A DNA stretch of 64,000 nt from Streptomyces carminius (GTDB lineage: Bacteria; Actinomycetota; Actinomycetes; Streptomycetales; Streptomycetaceae), in NCBI RefSeq assembly GCF_002794255.1, contig NZ_PGGW01000069.1:672877-736876 (forward strand). Direction: 5' to 3'. Below the pieces are notes generated by a model that was not told the origin of the DNA, did no database searches, and saw only the letters and a program-made list of their open reading frames with translations. Of this stretch, positions 51,717 to 60,522 are shown in pieces. Made by a program: the position numbers and the translations under genes. Position 1 is the stretch's first letter; the number at the start of each line of letters is the position of its first letter.

Positions 51717-53366
51717 TCAGGAGGCCGAGCAGGTGCCGCCGTTGAGCGTGAAGTCGGCGGGGCTGCCGTTGCTGCCGTTCCGGGTGCCGGTGAAGCCGAT
51801 GGTCACCTGCGAGCCCGGGGCGATGTCCGCGGTGTACGGGGCGGGCCGGACGGTGACCGCGCCGCCGCTCTGGCTCGCGGTGCCGCCCCACATGCTGGTG
51901 ACGGTCTGGCCGTCCGCGAACCGCCAGCCCAGCGTCCAGTCCCCGATCGGGGCGGTGCCGGTGTTGCGGACGGTGACCTTGCCCTGGAAGCCGCCCGACC
52001 ACTCGCCGACGATCTCGTAGCCGACGGAGCAGACGACCCCCTGGCCGCCGTCCTCGCGGGTGGTGACGGTGACGGTGGCCGACCGCTCGGAGCGGTTGCC
52101 CGCCGCGTCCCGCGCGTACACGGCGAAGGTGTGGGAGGTGGCGGGGCTCAGCCCGGTGAGGGCGGCGGAGTTGTCCGAGGTGGTCCGTACGGTGGTTTCG
52201 GACGTGCCGTCCACGCGTACGACCTCGTACCCGGTCACCCGTGTGTCGTCCGTGGCGGCGGCCCAGGACAGGGTGACACCGGTGGCGGTCACTCCGGAGG
52301 CGGCCGGGGCGCCGGGGCGGGACGGGGCAGTGGTGTCGTCCTCGCCCGGGCCGCCGTAGACGGTGGCCTCCTCGGCGGTCTCGGCGATGCCGTCCGGGCC
52401 GTCGAACAGGCGCTCGCCCCAGGAGGTCATGGCGTTCGGGTCGAAGTTCTCGACCATGTCGAGGTACTCGACGCCGCCGCCGTTGCCGCTCCAGGACCAG
52501 CCCAGATAGCCCAGACCGAGCCGCTCGGCGGTGGCCAGGATGGCGTCCTCGTCCGGGTTGCCGTCGGAGTGGTCGTGCCCGAACTCGCCCACCAGGATGG
52601 GCAGTCCGGCACTGACGAAGGAGTTCAGGTAGTCCTGGACCCTGGCCGCGGTGTTGTAGACCCCGTACATGTGGATCGAGAACATGGTGTTCCGGTCGGG
52701 GTCGGCCTCGAACACCGAGGCGGCGTCGGCACGCATGGTGCCCGACCAGTCCTGGCCCCAGTTGGGCGCGTCCACCATCAGGGTGTGGTCGAAGCCGGCG
52801 TCGCGCAGCTTCCGCACGGCCGCGCCGGTGTCGGACGCCCAGCGCTCGTAGCCGTTGTTGCCGTGCGGCTCGTTGCCGATGTTGACGATGACGTAGTCCT
52901 CCTGGCCCTCCAGGGCGCTCCGGACACTGATCCAGTACTCGGCCGCGCGGTCCAGGGTGACCGCCCCCTCCTGCTCGCCGTAGCCGGTGGTGTCGTGCAC
53001 CTCCAGCACGCAGATGAGGCGGTTGGCCTTGCACTCGGAGACGACGTTCGCCACGTCGGACGCGTCGTTGCGGGTCCAGCGGTCGCCGCTGCTGAGGACG
53101 ACGCGGACGGTGTTGGCGCCCTTGGCCTTGATGTGCGACAGGGAGTCGAGTTCGTTCGTGAACCAGGTGTGGGCGTGGTTGACGCCCCGCATCACGAAGT
53201 CGTTCCCGTCGGCCTCCAGCAGACGGCCGTCCTCGACGCGCAGGCCGGGAGCATCGGCGGTGTCCCGCGGGGCGGCGGAGGCGGCGGGGCCCGGGCCGAA
53301 CAGGGAGAGCGCCAGACCGAGGGCTAATCCTCCGGCGGCGGTCGTACGGGCGGTGCGTGATCTCAT
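51717..53366 (-). CDS. secreted GH5 beta-1,4-mannanase with FN3 and CBM2
   Basis: A 549-residue enzyme: signal peptide to about residue 32, GH5 (subfamily 8-like) catalytic domain to about 335 with acid/base Glu166 in NIGNEP and nucleophile Glu261 in LVGEFG, then an FN3 module (about 355-440) and a C-terminal family 2 carbohydrate-binding module bounded by Cys. The pattern RVVLSSGDRWTRND and YLGWSWSGNGGGVEYLDMV is that of Streptomyces mannan endo-1,4-beta-mannosidases. It hydrolyses mannan outside the cell. A perfect CebR-type box lies about 95 bp upstream. Confidence 0.92.
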   Translation of the reverse strand: MRSRTARTTAAGGLALGLALSLFGPGPAASAAPRDTADAPGLRVEDGRLLEADGNDFVMRGVNHAHTWFTNELDSLSHIKAKGANTVRVVLSSGDRWTRNDASDVANVVSECKANRLICVLEVHDTTGYGEQEGAVTLDRAAEYWISVRSALEGQEDYVIVNIGNEPHGNNGYERWASDTGAAVRKLRDAGFDHTLMVDAPNWGQDWSGTMRADAASVFEADPDRNTMFSIHMYGVYNTAARVQDYLNSFVSAGLPILVGEFGHDHSDGNPDEDAILATAERLGLGYLGWSWSGNGGGVEYLDMVENFDPNAMTSWGERLFDGPDGIAETAEEATVYGGPGEDDTTAPSRPGAPAASGVTATGVTLSWAAATDDTRVTGYEVVRVDGTSETTVRTTSDNSAALTGLSPATSHTFAVYARDAAGNRSERSATVTVTTREDGGQGVVCSVGYEIVGEWSGGFQGKVTVRNTGTAPIGDWTLGWRFADGQTVTSMWGGTASQSGGAVTVRPAPYTADIAPGSQVTIGFTGTRNGSNGSPADFTLNGGTCSAS

Positions 53367-53458
53367 GGGGCACTCCAGTAAGCCGGTGCATGACAATGAT
53401 GCTCTGACAACGATGTCCTCCAGTGCCGGGCTTCCCCGGGGCTGATGGACGGGGATGG

Positions 53459-53476
53459 ATTGGGAGCGCTCCCAAT
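53459..53476. promoter_or_regulatory. CebR box (cello-oligosaccharide repressor site)
   Basis: ATTGGGAGCGCTCCCAAT is a perfect 18-bp palindrome containing the CebR consensus TGGGAGCGCTCCCA. It is 93 bp upstream of the mannanase start and 87 bp past the end of the heme oxygenase gene, so the mannanase is the target. CebR releases DNA on binding cello-oligosaccharides. Confidence 0.92.
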
Positions 53477-53563
53477 GAACAGCCGCCGCCGCGTCGCGTC
53501 AAGGGGTGGGGCGCGGATCGCTCCCCGCGCCGCTCCGTTCGACCGTCGTCCGGCGGCGTCCGG

Positions 53564-54292
53564 TCACGCGCGGCGCGGGAACTCCTCGCCCAGCTCCCGG
53601 AAGACGGCGGTGTTCAGGGCGAAGGCGTGCCGGCACTCCTCGGTGATGCGCCGCTTCTCCGCTTCGCCCACCGGGATCGCGTCCAGCCGTGCCCGGTACT
53701 CGCGCTTGAAGGCGGCCGGGTTGGCGATTTCCTCGAACGTGTAGAAGCGCACACCGTCGCCCCCGCGCGCGAATCCCCAGGTCTTCTCGGCGGTGCCGCG
53801 GATGACCTGGCCGCCGGAGAGGTCGCCGAGGTAGCGGGTGTAGTGGTGGGCGACGTACCCGCCCGGCCACTCCCGGAGCACCCGGGTTATCCGCCCGGCG
53901 TACGCGGCCGTGGCGGGCAGGGGGGCCAGCGCCCCGCGCCAGCCGGCCCGCCCGCCGTGCAGGTGCGCCAGATCTCTCTCCAGCGCCTCGGTGCGGGCCA
54001 GTCCGGGCCGGAGGAACGGCCCCGCCACCGGATCGTCCGCGAGTCGGCCGGCCCCGTCCTCCAGGGCGCGGTACACGAACCAGAGCTGCTCCGTGTAGCG
54101 CCTGTACGCCTCCAGCCCCAGCCTGCCGCCCAGCAGGTCGCCCACGAAGGCGGAGGTCTCCGCCTCCGTGTGCCGCTCCTGGGAGGCGGTGCGGATGAGT
54201 GTGGAGAACGGGACCATGGCGGGCGCGACCACTGGGGACCTCCGGAACCGCAGGACACGGGAGACGCCGACCGGGTGGCGACGCCGCGCCAT
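53564..54292 (-). CDS. biliverdin-producing heme oxygenase
   Basis: A 242-residue HmuO-like enzyme. The proximal heme His41 lies in TASQERHTEAE, and the distal helix is YLGDLSGGQVIRG, the conserved Gly-rich kink. It frees iron from heme, giving biliverdin and CO. The ATG at 54292 has GGAGAGG upstream; a later Met (26) would remove a basic extension but has no ribosome site. An iron box just upstream indicates iron repression. Confidence 0.9.
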   Translation of the reverse strand: MARRRHPVGVSRVLRFRRSPVVAPAMVPFSTLIRTASQERHTEAETSAFVGDLLGGRLGLEAYRRYTEQLWFVYRALEDGAGRLADDPVAGPFLRPGLARTEALERDLAHLHGGRAGWRGALAPLPATAAYAGRITRVLREWPGGYVAHHYTRYLGDLSGGQVIRGTAEKTWGFARGGDGVRFYTFEEIANPAAFKREYRARLDAIPVGEAEKRRITEECRHAFALNTAVFRELGEEFPRRA

Positions 54293-54302
54293 GATCCTCT
54301 CC

Positions 54303-54321
54303 GGTTAGGTAAGCCTAAGTC
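54303..54321. promoter_or_regulatory. iron box (DmdR/IdeR-type) upstream of heme oxygenase
   Basis: TTAGGTAAGCCTAAGTCAA matches the actinobacterial iron box, with the TTAGG/CCTAA core arms intact. It ends 10 bp from the heme oxygenase start and would couple the gene to iron starvation. Confidence 0.85.
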
Positions 54322-54349
54322 AACGCCATGCCGACATCCTGTCGGAAAA

Positions 54350-55207
54350 CTACGGCAGGGTCAGGATCTCCGCTCCCGAGTCGGTCACCACCAGGGTGTG
54401 CTCGAACTGCGCCGTCCGCTTCCGGTCCCGGGTGACGACCGTCCAGCCGTCCTGCCACATCTCCCACTCATGGGTGCCCAGCGTCAGCATCGGCTCGATG
54501 GTGAACGTCATGCCCGGCCTCATCACGGTGGTCGCGCGCGGGTCGTCGTAGTGGGGGATGATCAGCCCCGAGTGGAACGAGGTGTTGATGCCGTGCCCGG
54601 TGAAGTCGCGGACCACTCCGTAGCCGAAGCGCTTGGCGTACGACTCGATGACCCGGCCGATGACGTTGATCTGGCGGCCTGGCCGGACCGCCTTGACCGC
54701 CCGGTTCAGCGACTCGCGCGTCCGCTCCACCAGCAGCCGCGACTCCTCGTCCACCTCGCCGCACAGGTAGGTGGCGTTGGTGTCGCCGTGCACGCCGCCG
54801 AGGTAGGCGGTCACGTCCAGGTTCACGATGTCACCGTCGCGCAGGACGGTGGAGTCGGGGATGCCGTGGCAGATGACCTCGTTGACCGAGGTGCACAGCG
54901 ACTTGGGGAACTTCCGGTACCCCAGGGTCGAGGGGTACGCACCGTGGTCGCACAGGTATTCGTGCGCCACCTCGTCCAGCTTGTCGGTGGTCACCCCGGG
55001 CGCGATGTGCTCGGCCGCCGCCGCCAGGGCGCGGGCGGCGACGCCGCCGGCGATCCGCATCCGCTCGACGGTCTCGGCGTCCTGCACCTCCGGCCCGGTG
55101 TAGGGCGCAGGGGCGTCCTTGCCGACGTACTCCGGTCGGGGGATGGCGGCGGGCACGGTACGCCTCGGGGAGAGCGTGCCCGGAACAAGAAGTGACTGGC
55201 CAGACAT
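54350..55207 (-). CDS. map: type I methionine aminopeptidase
   Basis: A 285-residue enzyme that removes the initiator Met. Metal ligands are all present: Asp in VNLDVTAYL, Asp in HGDTNATY, His in FTGHGINTSFH, Glu in FTIEPMLTLG and Glu in QFEHTLVVT. An N-terminal extension of about 40 residues with a Pro-rich linker replaces the Zn-finger seen in some paralogues; Streptomyces usually hold more than one copy. The start at 55207 is supported by the leaderless -10 arrangement. Confidence 0.94.
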   Translation of the reverse strand: MSGQSLLVPGTLSPRRTVPAAIPRPEYVGKDAPAPYTGPEVQDAETVERMRIAGGVAARALAAAAEHIAPGVTTDKLDEVAHEYLCDHGAYPSTLGYRKFPKSLCTSVNEVICHGIPDSTVLRDGDIVNLDVTAYLGGVHGDTNATYLCGEVDEESRLLVERTRESLNRAVKAVRPGRQINVIGRVIESYAKRFGYGVVRDFTGHGINTSFHSGLIIPHYDDPRATTVMRPGMTFTIEPMLTLGTHEWEMWQDGWTVVTRDRKRTAQFEHTLVVTDSGAEILTLP

Positions 55208-55214
55208 GTGCGCG

Positions 55215-55220
55215 AGTCTA
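55215..55220 (-). promoter_or_regulatory. -10 box giving a probable leaderless map mRNA
   Basis: On the minus strand TAGACT ends 7 nt before the ATG at 55207, with no ribosome site between. Confidence 0.5.
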
Positions 55221-55259
55221 ACGGTGATAGCGGGCGCCGCTGCGGGGCAGCATGAGGGC

Positions 55260-55493
55260 ATGGCACTCTTCAAGCGCAGGAAGACCGGCAGGCCCGGCGA
55301 GTGGTTCTACTGCCTGGAGCACCGCAAGGTCGAGGAGGGCCCGGAGTGTCCGGCCAAGGACCGCATGGGGCCGTACGCCTCCCGCGCGGACGCCGAGCGC
55401 GCGATGGAGACCGCCCGCGAGCGGAACGCCGAGTGGGAGAACGACCCCCGCTGGTCCGAGCCGTCCGCACCGCGCGGGGACGACACGCCGTAG
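55260..55493 (+). CDS. small conserved-looking hydrophilic protein
   Basis: A 77-residue protein, MALFKRRKTGRPGEWFYCLE then HRKVEEGPECPAKDRMGPYA and SRADAERAMETARERNAEWE. The CLEH...ECPAKDRMGPY spacing suggests a small metal-binding element; the second half is a coiled helix resembling SPOR-like tails. It is divergent from map. Function unknown. Confidence 0.7.
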   Translation: MALFKRRKTGRPGEWFYCLEHRKVEEGPECPAKDRMGPYASRADAERAMETARERNAEWENDPRWSEPSAPRGDDTP

Positions 55494-55560
55494 TACGCGG
55501 CGGGCCCGGGACTGCCACAGGCATGACGGCGGTGCACCCGGCGACGGCGGGGAGGGGACG

Positions 55561-55710
55561 GGGAGGGGCGGCCGTTCCGGACACTCAAGTGCGATTTGCG
55601 GCCAATGAGCGGGCGAGGAAACGTGGGACGGCAACGGCCGCAAATCGTACCGTCCGGAATGGTCGCCCCGGATCGGCCCCGACCCCAGCACCCACCCAAC
55701 CCGCACCCGC
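55561..55710. repeat. 150-bp inverted repeat, left copy
   Basis: This segment is the reverse complement of 62558-62707 with only 8 mismatches over 150 bp. Inside it are two nested inverted repeats: TTCCGGAC (55575) with GTCCGGAA (55652), and CGATTTGCGGCC (55592) with GGCCGCAAATCG (55636). It lies just beyond the 3' end of the TetR gene. The pair encloses the whole aldehyde oxidoreductase block. Confidence 0.9.
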
Positions 55711-55733
55711 ACCCCACCACGCACCCACGCCCC

Positions 55734-56474
55734 TCACCCCTCGGAACGGGCGATCCTGTCCAGCAACTCGGCGAGCAGGGCCGCCTCGCCGGGGCTGAGG
55801 ACGTCAAGGCGGGACACGGCGGTCCGGAGCGCGACGGCGTGGCTGACCGGCGAGGTGTCCCCGCCCCCGCCCCCCGTCCCGGAAGCACCCCCGCCGTCGG
55901 TGGTCACCGCGGCGAGGACGGCCTCCCGGGTGAGCCGGGCCACGTCCGGATCGCGTTCCTCGGGGGCGGCGGAGAGCAGGGTCAGGGTGACCCCGCACCC
56001 CGCGGAGTGGATCATGTGGGCCGCCCGCTCCACCCCGAGGCGGAGCCGCCCGGCCTCGGCCACGCGCTCGACAAGGCCCAGCAGTACCGCGTCGGCCTTC
56101 CGGGCGGCGGGGGAGCGCTCACCCGGCCGGGGATCGCCGTACATCAGGGTGTAGAGCGCGGGATGGGCCAGCCCGAAGCCGATGTGCAGGTCCCAGCCCC
56201 GGCGGAGGTCGTCCACCGGGTCGGGCAGCCGCTCCCGGGCGGTCTTGGCCCGCAGGTAGTCCGCCATGCCGTGCTCGGCCACCGCGTCGAGCAGTCCCCG
56301 CATGTCCCCGAACAGCCGGTAGATGGCGGGCGGCTGCACTCCGGCGGCGGCGCTGACCGCCCTGGTGGAGACCGCGTCGCGTCCGCCCTCCTCCAGGAGT
56401 GACACCGCGGCCCGCACGATCCGCTCCCCGGTGGGGATCTTGGTCTCGACTCCGGGCTCACTGTTCTCGCTCAT
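55734..56474 (-). CDS. TetR-family regulator of the aldehyde oxidoreductase operon
   Basis: A 246-residue protein. The HTH lies at about residues 15-60 (VRAAVSLLEEGGRDAVSTRA, GVQPPAIYRLFGDMRGLLDA) with a TetR_C_33-like helical domain and a Gly-rich loop (DGGGASGTGGGGGD). The ATG is 12 bp from a perfect 16-bp palindrome in the divergent promoter region with the oxidoreductase genes, so it is the obvious local regulator. Confidence 0.9.
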   Translation of the reverse strand: MSENSEPGVETKIPTGERIVRAAVSLLEEGGRDAVSTRAVSAAAGVQPPAIYRLFGDMRGLLDAVAEHGMADYLRAKTARERLPDPVDDLRRGWDLHIGFGLAHPALYTLMYGDPRPGERSPAARKADAVLLGLVERVAEAGRLRLGVERAAHMIHSAGCGVTLTLLSAAPEERDPDVARLTREAVLAAVTTDGGGASGTGGGGGDTSPVSHAVALRTAVSRLDVLSPGEAALLAELLDRIARSEG

Positions 56475-56486
56475 GAGTATCGATGG

Positions 56487-56502
56487 TATCCGACGTCGGA
56501 TA
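56487..56502. promoter_or_regulatory. TetR operator, perfect 16-bp palindrome
   Basis: TATCCGACGTCGGATA is a perfect palindrome in the tetR/oxidoreductase gap. Two extra ATCGATG copies flank it (about 56480 and 56541). The sequence around 56500-56545 is AT-rich compared with the rest and likely holds the promoters. Confidence 0.7.
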
Positions 56503-56687
56503 GCGCCTTGACCTTCCAGTGATACCGTGCTTGCATTATCGATGTTAGCGCCGGTGGGGCCGCCTCCCCGTACGGGCCTCCGGTGCCGCATGCCCACTCC
56601 GTCCCCCAGCACCCGCCCCGTGTGTGCCGGTGCGTCATGCACCGGCACACACGGGACCACGGACCACGGACCACCAGGAGGAGACCC

Positions 56688-57344
56688 GTGCCGGAGAATC
56701 CCGTGAGCGAAGCACCACCGGAAGGCGGGGCTTCCCCGCCCGGACGGACGCGCCGCGGCGTCCTCAAGGCCGGCGGTGTGACCGCGGCCGCGCTGATGGC
56801 CCCCGGCGCCGCGGCGGCGCCCGCGCTCGGCGCCGCCGCCGGGGACGGAGCGGCCGCCGGACCGGCCGCGGACATCACCCTCCATGTCAACGGCCGGGCC
56901 CGTCGGCTCACCGTCGAGGCCCGGGTCACCCTCCTGGACGCGCTGCGCGAGCACCTGGAGCTGACGGGGACGAAGAAGGGCTGCGACCGCGGCGAGTGCG
57001 GCGCCTGCACCGTCCTGGTCGAGGGGCGCCGCGTCAAGTCCTGCCTGACCCTGGCCGTCATGGAGGACGGCAGGGAGGTCACCACCGTCGAGGGCCTGGC
57101 CCGCGGCGACCGGCTGCATCCCGTGCAGGAGGCGTTCGTCCGGCGCGACGCCTTCCAGTGCGGTTTCTGCACACCGGGGCAGATCATGTCCGCCGTCGCC
57201 TGTGTCGAGGAGGGCCACACCGGATCCGACACGGAGATCCGCGAGTGGATGAGCGGCAACCTCTGCCGCTGCGGCTGCTACCCGAACATCGTCGACGCGG
57301 TGCGCGACGCCGCGAAGGAGAGCGGGAAAGGGGGCCGGCGGTGA
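56688..57344 (+). CDS. 2Fe-2S subunit of PaoABC-like aldehyde oxidoreductase, Tat signal
   Basis: A 218-residue subunit. Twin Arg at 22-23 (RTRRGVLKAGG) plus a hydrophobic Ala-rich stretch form a Tat signal. The plant-type 2Fe-2S cluster uses Cys99, 104, 107 and 119 (GCDRGECGACTVL, KSCL); the second cluster uses Cys158, 161, 193 and 195 (CGFCTPGQ, CRCGCY). The GTG start follows AGGAGGAG. Export by Tat with its partners makes this a periplasmic-type enzyme, as for E. coli PaoA. Confidence 0.9.
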   Translation: MPENPVSEAPPEGGASPPGRTRRGVLKAGGVTAAALMAPGAAAAPALGAAAGDGAAAGPAADITLHVNGRARRLTVEARVTLLDALREHLELTGTKKGCDRGECGACTVLVEGRRVKSCLTLAVMEDGREVTTVEGLARGDRLHPVQEAFVRRDAFQCGFCTPGQIMSAVACVEEGHTGSDTEIREWMSGNLCRCGCYPNIVDAVRDAAKESGKGGRR

Positions 57345-58324
57345 AGTCCTTCGACTACCTGCGCGTCTCGCGGGCCTCCGCCGCCGTGGGTGCGGTCGCC
57401 GCACGCCCCCAAGGCTCGTTCGTCGCGGGCGGCACGGAACTGCTGAACCTCATGAAGGACGAGGCACTCGCCCCCGACCTCGTCGTGGACGTCAACGGCC
57501 TGCCCCTGTCGGAGATCGCCCTGCGCGACGGACGGCTGAGCATCGGGGCCACGGCGCGGATGGGGGACGTCGCCGACCATCCGGTAGTCCGCGAGAGATT
57601 CCCAGTCCTGGCCGAGGCCCTGCTCGCCTCCGCCTCCCCACAGATCCGCAACCGGGCCTCCATCGGCGGAAACCTGATGCAGCGCACCCGCTGCTGGTAC
57701 TACCGGGATCCGGGCTCCCCCTGCAACCGGCGCGACCCGGGCAGCGGATGCCCCGCCCTGGACGGGCAGAACCGCTGGCACGCCGTCCTCGGCGGCAGCG
57801 GCCACTGCATCGCCGTCCACCCCTCCGACCTGGCGGTCGCACTGCGCGCGCTGGACGCCACCGTCCACATCCTGGGGCCGCGGGGCCGGCGGTCCCTGTC
57901 CCTCGACGACCTCTACCGCCTCCCCGGTGCCACCCCGCACCGGGAGACCGCCCTGCGGCACGGCGAACTGATCACCGGCGTCGAGCTTCCCATTACCCCA
58001 CTGGCCCGTTCCTCCCGGTATCTCAAGCTCCGCGACCGTGCCAGTTTCGAGTTCGCGGTGGTCTCGGTGGCCGCGGCACTCACCATGCGCGGGCGCACCG
58101 TGACCGGCGTCCGGCTCGCGTTCGGCGGCATCGCCCCCCGGCCGTGGCACTCGCCCGCGGCGGAGGAGGCGCTGCGCGGCCGTGCCCTGACCGACCGGGC
58201 CGTTCGCGAGGCCGGCCGGGCCCTGGTGCGGGGCGCGGAACCGCGCGAGCACAACGCCTTCAAGATCGAGCTGGTGCAGCGCGCACTCGCCGACATCCTC
58301 GACGACCTCGGAGGCAGGCGATGA
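57341..58324 (+). CDS. FAD subunit of PaoABC-like aldehyde oxidoreductase with 4Fe-4S insertion
   Basis: A 327-residue FAD subunit with VAGGTELLNLMKD and ASIGGNLMQRTRC flavin-binding motifs. Cys118, 128, 137 and 156 sit in an insertion typical of PaoB and 4-hydroxybenzoyl-CoA-reductase-type subunits, which hold an extra 4Fe-4S cluster absent from ordinary xanthine dehydrogenases. It overlaps both neighbours by 4 bp (GTGA, ATGA), so subunits are made in fixed ratio. It has no signal of its own and would be exported with the first subunit. Confidence 0.9.
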   Translation: MKSFDYLRVSRASAAVGAVAARPQGSFVAGGTELLNLMKDEALAPDLVVDVNGLPLSEIALRDGRLSIGATARMGDVADHPVVRERFPVLAEALLASASPQIRNRASIGGNLMQRTRCWYYRDPGSPCNRRDPGSGCPALDGQNRWHAVLGGSGHCIAVHPSDLAVALRALDATVHILGPRGRRSLSLDDLYRLPGATPHRETALRHGELITGVELPITPLARSSRYLKLRDRASFEFAVVSVAAALTMRGRTVTGVRLAFGGIAPRPWHSPAAEEALRGRALTDRAVREAGRALVRGAEPREHNAFKIELVQRALADILDDLGGRR

Positions 58325-60522
58325 GCCGGATCGTGGGCAGCCCGGTCCCGCGGGTCGACGGGCGCGCCAAGGTGACCGGCGCGGCCCGCTACGCCGCCGA
58401 CGCCCGTGTCCGCGGGGCGGCGCACGGGTTCCTGGTGACGAGCACCGTCGCGACGGGCCGCATCACCCGCATCGACACCCGGGAGGCCCGACGCGCCCCC
58501 GGAGTGGTCGCCGTCCTGACCCATCTGACCATGCCCCGCCTGACCCGGCCCGCCTCACCCGGTGCGGCCTTCCTCAAACGGGTGCTTCCCCTGCAGGATG
58601 CGGAGATCCACCACAGCGGCCAGCCCGTGGCGTACGTCGTGGCCGAGACGCTGGAACAGGCCCAGCACGCGGCGACGCTCGTGGACGTCGCCTACGACGC
58701 GGGACATCCCCGGGTCGTCCTCGCCGACGGCATGGACGACGCCTATGTGCCGCCGCGCGGTCTGCGAGGCGAGAACGAGATCTCCCGCGGCGACCCGGCC
58801 GCGGGCATGGCGGAGGCCGACGTCAGGATCGAGGCCGAGTACACCAGCCCCATGCACCACCACAATCCCATCGAGCCGTCCACGACGACCGCCGTCTGGG
58901 AGGGCGACCGGGTCACGCTGTACGAGTCGGCCCAGGGAGCCAACGCCACCAGGGCGGCCGTCGCGGAGGCCACCGGCGTCCCCGTGGCGGACGTCCGCGT
59001 GCTCTCCCCCTACCTGGGCGGAGGGTTCGGCGGCAAGGGGCCGGTATGGCCGCACACCGTACTCACCGCGGCCGTCGCCCGGGAGGTGGGGCGCCCGGTC
59101 AAACTGGTGCTGTCGCGTGCCCACACCTACACCTCCAACGGCCACCGGGCCGAGGCCCACCAGCGCATCAGGCTCGGAGCCAGGAGGGACGGCACGCTCA
59201 CCGCCGTCGAACACATCACCACCCAGCAGGTCTCCCGCACCGAGGAGGAGATCTTCTCCACCAGCGAGTCCACCCGGATGCTCTACGCCTGCCCCAACGT
59301 GCACGTCGTGCAGCGGGCCGTCCGCCTCGACCTGCCTGCGCCGAGCTTCATGAGGTCCCCGGAGGCCGTCGCCTCCCATGCCCTGGAGACGGCCCTGGAC
59401 GAGCTGAGCGACGCCCTCGGGATGGACCCGGTCGAACTGCGGGTGCGCAACCACACCCGCGACAACCCCGAGACAGGTGAGCCCTTCGGCAGCAAGCACC
59501 TCCTGGAGTGCTACCGCCGCGGCGCGGCCGCGTTCGGCTGGGACCGGCGCGACCCCCGGCCCGGCTCGATGCGCGACGGCGGCACCCTGACCGGCTGGGG
59601 CATGGCCACGGCGGCCCACACGGCGGGCGGGCGGCCGGGAGCCGGGGCCCGCGTCGTGCTGTCCACGGAGGGCAGGGCCGTGGTCCAGGTGTCCACCCAC
59701 GACATCGGCACCGGCACCTACACGGTGATGACCCAGCTGGCGGCCCAGGTCCTGGGCCTGCCCCTGGAAGACGTCACCTTCCAGCTCGGCGACACCGACT
59801 TCCCCTTCGCCTTCATCTCCGCGGCGTCGGCCACCGTCCCCGGCGTCGGCGGCGCCGTCAACCGGACCTGCACCCGGGTCCGGCGGGCGTTGACCGAGAT
59901 CGCCGTCGCGGACGTGCGCTCCCCGCTGCACGGCGTCCCCGCGGAGCGGATCAGCGTCGAGGACGGGCAGCTCTTCGTCACCGACGAGCCCCGGCGCCGC
60001 ACCGGGGTGCGCACGGTCCTGCGCCGCCACGGCAGGCCCGTGGAGATCACCACCGAGCCCGGCTCCATGGCCCCGGGCTACTCCACCGGCGCCGTCTTCG
60101 CCGAGGTGCGCGTCGACCCCCGGCTCGGACAGGTCCGGGTGACCCGCATGCTCGGGGCGTTCGACGCGGGCCGGGTGCTCAACCGCAGGACGATCCGCAG
60201 CCAGGCCGTCGGCGGCTTCGTGTGGGCCGTCGGCTTCACCCTCAGCGAGCACACCCTGGCCGACCCGGGCCTGGGGCGGATCGTCAACCCCAACCTCTCC
60301 GGTTATCTGGTGCCGGTGAACGCCGACATACCCGAGGTCCAGGCGATCTTCGTGGACGAACCCGACCCGACCAGCGAAGCACTTGGAGCGCGCGGTTTCG
60401 GGGAGACCCCGATGACGGGCATGACGGCGGCCATCGCCAACGCCGTCCATCACGCCACCGGGGCGCGCATCCGTGACCTGCCCATCACCCAGGACAAGAT
60501 CCTCCGGGTCCTGGAGCGGTGA
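58321..60522 (+). CDS. molybdopterin subunit of PaoABC-like aldehyde oxidoreductase
   Basis: A 733-residue catalytic subunit of the xanthine oxidase family: N-terminal RVDGRAKVTGAARYAADARV, cofactor-binding LGGGFGGKGPVWPHT, MRSPEAVASHALETALDELS, THDIGTGTYTVMTQLAAQVL and catalytic Glu695 in RGFGETPMTG. The Met-Arg-Ser-Pro and open pocket suggest aromatic or aliphatic aldehydes rather than purines. Overlaps of 4 bp on both sides tie it to the FAD subunit and the chaperone. Confidence 0.92.
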   Translation: MSRIVGSPVPRVDGRAKVTGAARYAADARVRGAAHGFLVTSTVATGRITRIDTREARRAPGVVAVLTHLTMPRLTRPASPGAAFLKRVLPLQDAEIHHSGQPVAYVVAETLEQAQHAATLVDVAYDAGHPRVVLADGMDDAYVPPRGLRGENEISRGDPAAGMAEADVRIEAEYTSPMHHHNPIEPSTTTAVWEGDRVTLYESAQGANATRAAVAEATGVPVADVRVLSPYLGGGFGGKGPVWPHTVLTAAVAREVGRPVKLVLSRAHTYTSNGHRAEAHQRIRLGARRDGTLTAVEHITTQQVSRTEEEIFSTSESTRMLYACPNVHVVQRAVRLDLPAPSFMRSPEAVASHALETALDELSDALGMDPVELRVRNHTRDNPETGEPFGSKHLLECYRRGAAAFGWDRRDPRPGSMRDGGTLTGWGMATAAHTAGGRPGAGARVVLSTEGRAVVQVSTHDIGTGTYTVMTQLAAQVLGLPLEDVTFQLGDTDFPFAFISAASATVPGVGGAVNRTCTRVRRALTEIAVADVRSPLHGVPAERISVEDGQLFVTDEPRRRTGVRTVLRRHGRPVEITTEPGSMAPGYSTGAVFAEVRVDPRLGQVRVTRMLGAFDAGRVLNRRTIRSQAVGGFVWAVGFTLSEHTLADPGLGRIVNPNLSGYLVPVNADIPEVQAIFVDEPDPTSEALGARGFGETPMTGMTAAIANAVHHATGARIRDLPITQDKILRVLER

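Noticed and set aside
57748..60522. 924-codon frame starting inside the FAD subunit gene
   Set aside because: It is the catalytic-subunit frame extended upstream; the ATG at 58321 with 4-bp overlap is the real start.
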